Assembly: GCA_033032175.1 (NCBI GenBank)
Contig: CM065316.1
Coordinates: forward strand, 9,952,115-10,016,114
Source of the DNA: Saturnia japonica
Lineage: Eukaryota; Arthropoda; Insecta; Lepidoptera; Saturniidae
DNA: 64,000 nucleotides
Reading direction: 5' to 3'
Under the pieces are notes generated by a model. The model did no database searches. It saw only the letters and a program-made list of their open reading frames with translations, and was not told the DNA's origin. Positions 43,201-55,200 of this stretch are shown here, piece after piece. The translations under genes were made by a program, and so were the position numbers. Position 1 is the first letter of the stretch. Each line of letters opens with the position of its first letter.

Positions 43201-46200
43201 CAGTTAAGGTACCAAAAAACTATGTTAAACTTCACATTGCAGCAAAATCAAAGCAATATTAGTCCTTACAAAGCTCAAAACCATTGTAAATATTTTTCCC
43301 AACCTCTGAATCTATAGTTATATTTTACGGCACATATAAAACTGAGGTTAAAGTCCCTGTCTGACACAACACACAGGCTATACACCAAAAGGCATGATTT
43401 TATAAATATAATAAGGTCATACGTGTAAAAGGTAAATAACAAAATATACGAGGAGTAATAAGATACGACACGATACGTGAAAGAAGCTTTTAAGGTATTA
43501 AATATTTGTCGCCTGGTTCAGTTTTATAAAAAGTTGCCATTAGTAGTCTAATTTTATTAGGTTGGGTTTAGGTTTTCTTATCTTATTATACAATTTTATA
43601 ATTCATTTTACTTATTTTTGTAATTTACTGATATATTTACTACTGCAATATACTTTGTAATTTACATTGTGATTTTAAATAATATTTACGGCCTACGCCA
43701 CTGATAAGTGACAAAAGATACTCTTCTCCTGTAACTTTATTCACTAAAAATATTATTTACTTTTTAGATGGATAATTTATACTACTTGTAATCATTTGTA
43801 ATTTTATACTATACTTACTACTCCAATATACTTTGTAATTTATACTGTGATTGAGATTGGAATCTGTACTCTCGTACACACGAACACTGAACACATTTAA
43901 CATAGACTTCAATTGTTTTTTTTTAGTACGAACACAGTGAGTGCACTGCACCATACTATGACACCATATATGGCAAGGACAAAAACACAACAGCAATAAT
44001 CTTGTGTATAAATCATATGTGTACTTAAACATCTCTTGTTATGTTTACATTATTTATACTCCATTTCCACAAACTTATAATAATTTCATATGAAAAATAA
44101 AACCAGATTAAGACAAAAAATATATTTTTGTCTACGTTATTTATGTGCCATCTCCTCACCAATTGTGACCAGAACTCTAAGTAAATACAATAGAGAAACC
44201 CTTTAGCTTTTACAAAAATATAAGAAAATTCTTGTAAATATTTTCATAACGGAATAACTTTTTCTATTTCATGAAGTTTGAATCTCTTAAATAAATGAAA
44301 GAGGGACTTACTTTTTGAGCAAAATAATTTACTAACAAAAAGACGATTTCTCAAGAGACAACGATTGCTTAAGATCTCGGAAGATTAGAATTCCGTTTTA
44401 CACGAAAAAGAAAAACGATGGAAGGAAATAAATAATTTTCAGATGTAAGTAAGGTTTTTCGTATTCAAATTTATGAGTTAAACAAGAATTTTGGCATTAT
44501 AATTGAAACTATGTTTTTTGTTCTACAATCTCTCTTTATTCCACCAGCTATACTTTTCTCTGTGATATGTACTGTGTCTTTAATGTGTACTATTTGATTA
44601 AACTAGGAACTAGCTAAGTAAGTTCTGTACGTAGTTAAGTAATAAATATAAGTATATATAAGTACATAATAATATTAGAATGATTCAAAGAATTCAATAC
44701 AAGTTCATAAAATAATCAAATTATAAGTTTTATAATCAGCCCTCACTTCCTAAAAATAAATTAGCCTCCCTACTTATACGTAGAATGGAAAGACATCCGA
44801 ATGTTTAATTGACTCGCCTTATCTTCTTGGTAAATTCATTTTTAGGTGGCCTAGGCCAGAAAACAATTTCTTTTTGTGTATCTCTGTGCAAAACAAGTTT
44901 TGTTGCTAACACCTTATCAATAACATGTAATATGAATAATTTAAATTTCAATAACGTTAAAATATATTTTATCAATTCAATTAATTCATCTAAACAATTA
45001 TTAATGACTAAATATGATACAAAAAATGTCCTGTATGTTTCCATAAGAGAAATAAACCTATACATATGTATACAATTAATAAAATTGAAGTGTCTGTTCG
45101 TAATGTCAAAATAACAGCTTTTGTCTAAATACATATGAAAGTATATACGATACCTATAAGTAAAACCCATTTTTTTTCTTTCTGTCTATTTATACAGGAT
45201 AATCTCTGAAACTATTGGACCTATATTGTCGGGGCTTTCACTGGTAGAAAGCTGATGTTATAAGGAGTATTCAATGAATAAGTACCTTAGAAGCACCAGG
45301 ACTTAGTTTTAAATTACGCCCTTATGCTTCTATAGTATAAATAAATATATTATTATAAGGTATAAGTTATAAATTCCATGCCTGTAATAAATATATATTA
45401 CCACATATTTGTGATTGTACAGTAATATTTATAATACATATATTTAATATAATAGAAAAACAATATAAAAGTGCAATGTTTTTTTCGTCGTAGGTTGTAG
45501 CGTAATTGCTACAATCTCACCTGGTCTTAAGTGACGATGTGGCCTTAGAACATAATAAGACCTGTGGAAGATTGGCTTTCAAATGCCACACCTAGGAATA
45601 CATTTAATGGTGCGTGACGATAGATTTCCAACTTGACGGAGGTAGCTATTCAGGCAGGCATAAGAAGAAGCCCTACCACCATCCTATGTTTCTACCACAA
45701 TGTTTTCCTTCACCGAAAGCTCATTGTAGGGATCCGAACTCACGTCGATCGACGCGATGTCCGTTCACGCTACCACTTAACCATCATTGCGTATTTGACC
45801 CAAAAAGGTTGCAAAATTCGGGTTACCTAACTTAATAGCCTAAACTATTTTACTGAAAACAACTCACAACCGTTAATAAAATTTAATGCTTCACTTTGTA
45901 TTAAACGAATTCCCGACTCTCTCCATTACTGCTAAATATTACTACAGTGTTAATAATATGTAAACTAAATTAAACTAAGACTATACCCACACTGTATTTG
46001 ACAGGGCTGTTAGATTAGTCCACAAATAGGATAACTCCCAAAATTAAGTCAACTAACGAACATAAATTTTATCGCTAAATTTACATATTATATCGCAGAG
46101 TAGATTAGGTCTCAAAAATTTGTGAGTAGTTCACCTGAAATGAGTTAATAACTAAATTATTTTCTTTAATTTAATCACCGTTTTTCTCAAGCTATTGACT

Positions 46201-49200
46201 AGTTAATTCTGTCTGTATTAATTAATTCTGTCCTTTGTTATTGAATTTCTATTTCATCGAGGTGCTTATTGTTATACGCTTCCCTCGTTATTGTCCCTGA
46301 GACCTTAGTGATGGATTGTTGAACAAATCGATACAGCTGTGTAGAAATATTTTGCGATCTTTTTTGTATCTAAATTTACATACTGCTTTTTTATTACATG
46401 TGCTTTTATTTATGTAACACGTTTATTCCGAAACATATCTATATTAACAAATCTGTGGTTCTGTCTGGAAATGTTGGAAAAATATTAAATGTACAGACAT
46501 TTAATATTTTCCCTATAGATATACCATATGAACGATACTGGTTACGAATATGACATAAAATAAATGTTTCTCTGTCTGTTTGTTTGTATGTCCGGATTTA
46601 ACTCAAAAACGGCTTGACTGATTCTTATATAATTTGTACAAGGGATGCTCGAGTCATTGCTCAATTGATAGGGTATAAGAATTTTCATTAGATAATTCTT
46701 AATGGATTTTGATTAAATTTTGTACACGGGAAGTATAAGCCATTTCATGAATGATGGGCTATAAGTACTATAATTTTTTTTTAAATTATAATACAATTTT
46801 ATTTGTATTACCTATCAACCGCTTTTGATAAAATTTCGTAGACGAGATGCATACGTGATTTCATAATTGGATAGGCTACAAGAATCGTCAACAATAATTT
46901 TAGAATTATGTAAAAAACATTTTTAACAATTCCTCAACCAATTTTGATAAAAAATTTACATGAAAAGTACCGTACATGGCATTCCTCAATTCATAGGCTA
47001 TATGAAATATCAATAATATGTTTAAAAATCAAATTACGGGATGTAAATAACCGCTGATTTTCTTAATAAATTCACTTTCTATCTAAACCTTGGGTCCGAA
47101 AACGTTACTTACCTTATTTTAATAAAGCGAGTTTTTCGTGTTTTATTCTCGTTTTCTATTATACTGCTTATGATATTTACATACTAGCTGTGCACCACGG
47201 TTACACCAGTTCAATTTATTTGACCAACTCTTCCTAGTGACCGCGCCGCCGCGGCGCCGCTAACGCACTAGTGTGACCTATCGCTGTTATCACTTTCGTT
47301 ACTTGCTTACAGCTTGCCTGATTGCTTGACGTTCATGGTAACTGATCCGCTCCTTAGAGTCGTAACCTCAAGTTATAATACCTATAGCCTGCCTGAATAA
47401 ATAGGTTATAAAAATTAAAAATAAGTACTTATATAAAACGCAAACTATCAAAATTAGCACTCTTTCTTGATGATATTAGTATAGATTAATCAGGGGCTTA
47501 GCTAACATGGGTAGCATTCGGGGAGGCAAATCGCGCTTTTGCGGTTTAGACCAGAAAAAGTAAATTATGTCTTGGCCTTTATGTATAGAGGCCTCACAAG
47601 TCAATTAAAACCCAATAAAATATAATTAGAAACGACATGCAAAATACTACGCTATAATATTTTAATGTGTAAAATAATTTGTATTTATAATAATAACTTT
47701 TAATTTAAATATAATCGTTCACAGTGATTTCTTGTAGTTCTGCATAACTAACATGATAAATTCGTTAACACAACACATGCACTAACATGATGATTTCTTT
47801 CGTCAAACACATAGGTGTTTATAGAAATTATTTTGCAATCACAAAAATTAAGAAATTGTTTCATCGATTTTGACCGAACTGTTATTTAACATCAGGCCAA
47901 ATTATGGCGAAATGCGACTTGATATAATATATTTAAAAAGTACCTTTCCTAGCTCTATTTGCGGAGATCACGTCACCAGTTAAAATGTTGTCAAACCAAA
48001 TATTGTTTCAAAGTTTATTTACAGATAAAATACTAGCGCAAAACGTAACACTGGCCGAGTGTACCTATTATTAAAAGAATGTAGCAAGTAGTAGGGTTTT
48101 TACAACGAATATACTATCTAATATCACGTAGTTTTAATATTGCAATGCTACTTTTTATCTTTATACTTAGTTCGCATGTATATTTCCTCGTGCTATTCCG
48201 TAATGCTATTAATAAAATCTTTAAACTGTCAAAGAATTTCCTCAGCCGTTTTGTTCCACAAGAAATTAACACTTGGATTATCTTTTTAAATATTTAACAT
48301 GAGATTAAAGCAATAATGGCCCAGTAGTAGCGTATACGGACATCGCGTCGATCGCCGTGAGTTCGATTCCTTGCAATAGAGCTGAGCTTTCGGTGAAGGA
48401 AAACATCGTGATGAAACTATAGAATGGTGGTAGGATTTTTTCTAACACCCGCCTGGCTAGTTAATACCTTCAAATTGAAAATCTGTCACCAAGCACCAAT
48501 AGTTTTGTTCCGGCAGCTACACTTGAGAGCCAGTCTACTACTAGGCTTAACGTGCTACTGTCTTAGGTCACATCGTCACTTAAGATCAGGCGAGATTGTG
48601 ACCATAAAAATAAAGATTAAAAATAAAAAGAACTCGCAAAGTCAGGGTGTACAGCCCTACTACCCCGCTATAGCAATTTCTTCACTTCAAGGTACACCAC
48701 GTTCAGGTGAAGTTGACTTAGATATCTTAAGTTTTAAGATATTATTACACGTCTCCCTTACACCCTAACTAAGTCACCATCAATGAACGATATTCTACAA
48801 CTTCTAAAGGAATAAATACATATTAAACAGAGGCACAATCCTTGATCTAAATTCCATAAACTGTAATAGAATCTGTGTCAAATTAGACGAAATATTTTCA
48901 TTGGAATTTTTACGAGGAAAATGCGAAACTTTGAAGGTCTCCTACGTAACTTAAGCAAGGTTTCAGCTATCGATCTGTCTTCACTCAAGATAATTGCTCT
49001 GTTATCCTTAAATATGCATGTAAGGCCCCTAAGTGTATAATATACCTAATATTCTACGGTTTAAACTGTTGTACTGATTTGTGATGTACTTAATAAAGTA
49101 TATATATTTCATATTTTAGAGGGATAGAAAAGTTAAGGTCCATTTTATAACGCAGATTATCAAATTATTGTAATAGTGGCTTCTGTCCAAACTTCGTCTT

Positions 49201-52200
49201 CGTGGACTTCTGAATTGGGTTTTTACCGGGATAAAAATTATCCAGTGTTAATCCAGATTATAAACTATCTGTGTGCCGAATTTCATCTATTCAGTTCAGC
49301 CGTTTTTGAGTGATTTAGTAACAACCATTCAAATATAGAATAGAAATGGGCGATGTTAGAGAAACATCGATAATGACATCGATGTTAATATAGTTATGTA
49401 AACATCGATGTTCAATAATTAATATCGAATCAAAAACATCGATGCCAAGAACTTACCAAGTAGGCGTGCTTTTTTAGGTGCCACATCAATGGTCGTTGTT
49501 TTTCTTCTCTACATCGATGTTCAAAGCCTAACATCCCTTTTATATACATTTTCACAATTATTTATAATGTATATGTAGGATCGTTTTTATATTCCTTGTA
49601 TTAAGTTGGCAAAATAACCGCACAACAGTGCAATCCGCCAATTATGTTATCATCGTCAAAAAGATTTACAGATAATATTGCGAAAATCACTGTTACTTAT
49701 TATAACTGCCTGAAAACCCGTCTTGAACTCGGGATTAAATCTATGTTCGTATATGAAAGCTGAAAAAGCAATCCAGAGAAGAAGCTTTATTATGTAAATT
49801 TTCAAACTAACTAGTTTGAGAATACAAGTTTACCCCGATGAAAATGCTTCAATTATTCATGAAAAGCGTTGCTAGTTTCTGCATTTAAATAAAGTTCTGA
49901 AAATTTTAAACCAGAGAGAACAAACTTATGAAGTAGATACATTATTGAGATACAAAACTTGATACCGTAAAACATTTAATACATGTTTTGCTTTAATTAA
50001 TTATTACAAATAATTTCTTACAACATTCTTCTTTTTTTTTCAAACTTTTTTTGCTTCTCAAAATTATGTATAGGCGGTCCTCCTCATCCAAGTTCTTTCC
50101 GCTGCCTTAATCAGTACGTCTATCCCTTTGATCAGCGGCCTACCTAACAACGCTTCTATGACTATTACTTCTCTCGAGGCGCTCTAAGTATGGGGTTCTT
50201 TCATTCCTGCAACTTATTATGTGCCACGTCCACTATTTCTTTTGAGCTACGAACGTGGCATCGTTGATAAGATTGGTTTGTCTCCGTATTGCGAATCATA
50301 CCTCGGAGAGAAACCCTTAACATCACCCGCTCCGTAGCTCTCTATTATATTTTTCTATATTATATTATTGAATACTTTCATCTCCAAAAAGGATAAATAA
50401 AATGTTTATATATTTCTTTTCTTTTTGCAGGCAATCCACGAAACAAATGCGCTCTCCAACCGGGCCACAGTCTTATGGACTGGATCAGATTAGGCAATTC
50501 CGGCAAAGATCTTACAGGAGTTGGTGGACGCTTAAGATCTGTATCTCTGGCAGAATTAGGATCACATAATACACCGAGTAAGATTTTAATAAATTAAAAT
50601 TACCTTCTTTTAACTAGAGAAGGAAAGAATATAATTTATAACGGGATCTATAACTAAATCTTATATTTCATGAGATTAATTATAAAAGTGTAATTTATGA
50701 AATACTGCAAAACATAACTTGCGCCTTAGCAGCAATATAAACCATAATTTTAATAATTGTATGAAATTCAGTAATACTTTAAATTTATGTAGGTATATAA
50801 TTGTATGGATGATTAAAGACCGTATTTTACTTTTGAGGAAAAGCAGGTACCTGCGATAAAGGTAATTAGTATAGAATGAGAAAAGTCTTTAGGTACTTAG
50901 TAATTTTTTTTTTTTTTTAAATGGCATTTTGTTCTTATTTATTTATTCTTATTAAAGATTTAAACATATTAGACGATATTTTTTATAGATTGCTAGCCAA
51001 TTATAACTTACTTCACGTCTAAACAATCTGTTATGATATAAAAAATATATTAATGATCATATTTGATCTGTTACTAAGAATAACAAAGATTAAATAGTAC
51101 AAACCCAAACATTAGAACATGTGCTCTCTTATTTGAAAAAATAAACTTTAAATATTTTCTCGTCTACGACACACTTGTTTTTACGCGATAAAGATAACAT
51201 TAACTCATTAAAAGTCTAATTTGCCCACATTATATTGAGATTTTGTTTGTAGTTTGACTATTATTCTGTTTCAGGTGACGTTTGGCTAGCAATCCGTGGT
51301 CGAGTGTACAACATTACACATTATTTACCATACCATCCTGGAGGTATTTACTTTTCATATAAACTCTTTTCGTACCTGTTATTTTTAATTTATACAGTTT
51401 ATAAGCCATCTTATAGCATTGCATAATTAATTCATAAAGGACTGTAGTCGTACTCTTAATAAATTAATTTCATTTTGAAATTATTTCTTTAGGTCCCGAG
51501 GAACTTATGCGTGGTGCTGGAATAGATGCAACTCAGCTTTTTGATAAAGTCCACCCGTGGGTTAATTACGATTCGCTATTAGCCAAATGTCTGGTAGGAC
51601 CACTTCGATACGATCTACCAGATCCCGAAGAACTCTTCGACACTTCCAACGCATCAACAAAATCTGACCGCCTTAAAGAACCGTCTAAAGCACAGGAACT
51701 AGTTAGGAAATCGATGGAGAATTTAGCGAACTGTATCACGCCGGTCAGAAAAAAAATTACATCTAAAACTGAAGAAAATGTCAAAGGGAGTCCGCCAAGT
51801 AAAGTAATGCAAAGTCTAATACATTCTAGTGATTTACCTGTCTCTATAAGTAGAAGAGCTGCAGCAAGTCCTGTAAAGAGAAGAGTTAAGAGCCCTGAAA
51901 CCCCGGCGCCTCTACGTTATGACTGGATTCAAACATCAACAAAGCTAACGATCTCAGTTTATACAGGGCCATTATCCAATCCAGGCGGATGTGCAAGGGT
52001 CACCGAAGAGTTTTTATTGATCGAAGTAGCGACTAATGGTTGGCTTAGGACGCTTAAAATAATACCCGAAGCAAAATTGCGCGAACCTTTACAGTTACGA
52101 GTGTTTGCTGAAAGTGGAAAAATAGAGGTTAGAATTGTTTTTTAATACGTTACTAAATAAAAGTTGCCAGCTGTATATTGTACCCGATAATGTTTATAAT

Positions 52201-55200
52201 TCGATAAGTCAACAGGTTTATTTAGAAGCAAAATTGAATACATATTTCGTAAAGCAAATTCATCCATGATTACCATTACACAGCTGCAACGCTGGAAGAA
52301 TTCTAAATTTTACAAACTATAGTTCAATAAACTCACAATCGAAAATAAAATCCATATCTTACGTAATCTAAACTATATAATTTAATTTCACTACTATGAA
52401 GAGGGGGGGTGAAGGTGAGCAATTATGGCTAATTGGAAGTGTGCGTTTGAATACTTGCAATGAGCCTGAGATTTCGATGAAGGAAAATATCGTGATGAAA
52501 CGATAGCATGGGCATTTTCTAATGCCCGCTTGGCCAGTTACCACCCTTAAGTTAAAAATCTCTCGCAAAGCACCTCTATGCGTGTTCCGGTAGATGCACT
52601 TGAGAGCCAATCCTCCACTAGGCTTAACGTGTTACCACCATCTTGGGTCACATCGTCACTTATCATCAGGTAAGATTGTGAGCAAAATCTAAAACTACAA
52701 ATAATAAAAAAACAAAGTTAGGGTGTTTTTAGGAGATACCTAATTATCTGAACTACTAAAAATTCCGCCGAATAGAGTCATAAAACGACCGGGCAAACGT
52801 ACGAATCTTGTTCCCCCGCGCCATTTATTTTAAAGACAAAAATGCTCATTGTCTGTGTTCGTTAGAAGATAGACATATGTCTATCTAATATATATATCTA
52901 ATAATAAGAGTATATACTGTCGCTAACTATTTTGTACGTCTTTTTTATGTCTACAATTAAGTAGTACATTAATCTTATATCTCCTATGGTTTACTCAGCG
53001 TAAGCCATTTAAGCGCCCGAATGGATTCACCGTGACCAGTATTTTTTATAAACGCGGTACCCTAATTGTTTTTCTAAAATAAAATAAGGATCACCCATAA
53101 TCAGCATTTTTATCTTTAAAATAACCGGGAGCGGGAGTAACACGATTCGCGCGTGTGCCCCATCGATGGCATTCTGTAGTCTACGCGAGCGTAGCCGCGG
53201 GTCCACCTATTGTTATTATATAATAGCACTCACTAAAGATACGGTAAACATTATACTTAACTGTTTATTTAACGGAAACATTTTCAGGTTATTGCACTGA
53301 AACTTGAAGCTAGTGTATGGAAAGTGTGCGGCGAAGTAACCTTGGGCGCTCCCACAAAAGTAACGTCGCCTCGTACGGTTGAATGTCGGGTGATGGCGAC
53401 AGGTCGAGTGTCACATGATACCACATTGCTATCAGTAGCACCTAAACCAGGACCTGTAGTGGTGCCTTTGGGATATCACGTGCGTTTACATAAAGAAATC
53501 GAAGGTAATATTTTTTCTCAAATATAATTTAAACAAGTAGGTATATAAATAGTTGTCATCTCTATAAATTATTTCTCGAAGGTTCTTTTTAGTGTCAACG
53601 CCATATCTTTTTTAATTATTCATCAAAATTGACGATTCAAATATTTTTTTGAAGCTCATGTTCCCCGTTATTGACGAAAAAATAGTTCGAAATTAAAGTT
53701 TTCGTTAAAGGTTGAATAAAAAACCTTTTTATTAGGAATGTCATTAACAATTTTATATTCAGCTAACATATAGTAGTCGCCATCTAATAACAAAGCATAA
53801 CAAGAGGTAATGATAATTTTTCGTGATTTTATGGTTTTTACTGTTGTAAAACTTTAAAAATAAAACTGACCAATAATGGAAAAAGCCTGTCGATGAAAAG
53901 TTGTCTCTTTAAAATTTACACTCTTGCTACCGTGACGCCACCCTAATTTGACACTTTTCGACGGATATTTTTTCATACACCTTGATGGTTCTCCTGATCT
54001 TTACCATCCATAATATTTTATAAATGTATGGAATAAACGCATTACACATGAGTCAGCTAGTAAATTAAAATTGTACTACTTAACGAAGGGTGCTGAATGC
54101 TGAAACGATAGTTTTCATATTTAAATACATAATGTATACAGGCTCCGAGTGCGTGCGATCTTATACACCGATAGGCGACGGTTGGGGCCCGACGGATGGA
54201 AGCGACGTATTTTCTGTTCTGAGGTTGGCCGTTAAGAAATACAGTGATGGTGTAGTTTCTCCTCATCTGACGGCGTTAGTAACTGGAGACGTAATAACAC
54301 TCTCTGGACCTTATGGAAACTTTGAACTTCAAAAGGTAATTGACTCTAGCTAACAAAACACCTATTTATACCACTAAGGTATATTACATATTACTTACGG
54401 TACGTACTAGAGCAGCTATTATGCATATTTATGAAGTAAAATTTAGCACTCTAACGTGTAATTGCAATAAGTGTCCGGAAAAGATTGCGAGTGCGAGCGT
54501 ATGCACTCCATCTTGGTTTTCAAACAATCTAGATGAAATGTCGTCTTTAGTACGTAGTACATAATACCTCGATGTTTTACAACATCTACTTACTATTAAA
54601 AGACCTATGCTGAACCGCTAGCTATATACCTAACAATCTGCATCCGCATTCACATCCGTATGAATCGATGCGGAGCTTTTAAGGATGCGAATTTATAAGT
54701 GCAAGGCGAGTAAGTAACTTCAGTAAGTAAGTAAGATCGATAATACATCGCCGGTCGACGCTGTCATACGAACCTGTAAGTATCCCAGCAGCTGGATATA
54801 CACTGGCTGATATCGAAACGTGACAATCTAAAAGAGAGTCACTGACGGGTTTATCACCATTTGCATGTTTGCCGCGAACGGTCGGGTACAAAATCCTACA
54901 ACCCCGCTTGATAACTAGATAGGGTAAAGGGGGACCCGACGGGGCCATGAGGTAAGATGGGGCCACCCACACATAGAATAAACCATAAACGTAAGCTATG
55001 TTTTGCATTTGTCCACAAGCGGCCACACACGCTTGGTGGTTAGTTCCACAAAGTACTTTTGTATATAGGAGGTTAGTTCGCTAGAGACCTTTGAGGAAAG
55101 CGCACGCTTCTTTTGTTTATAGTCATAAAACCGTTGACATATCGTGTCGATTAATTTTGTGCTAGTAAACAACATCCAGTGCGAAAGGTAATTATTAAGT

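Noticed and set aside
44805..45170. 121- and 101-codon frames on opposite strands
   Set aside because: Biased Ile/Asn/Phe/Leu composition typical of AT-rich noncoding DNA, mutual overlap, no motif.
45614..45835. Two overlapping + strand open frames
   Set aside because: They fall on the antisense of a SINE family A copy.
48424..48768. 114-codon open frame
   Set aside because: It runs through SINE family A words that recur elsewhere in both orientations, so it is not a host gene.
52128..52145. Extension of Cyb5r4 exon 4 to the stop at 52145
   Set aside because: It would end the protein before the reductase domain; GTTAGA at 52128 works as a donor and exon 5 continues the CS and FAD domains in phase.
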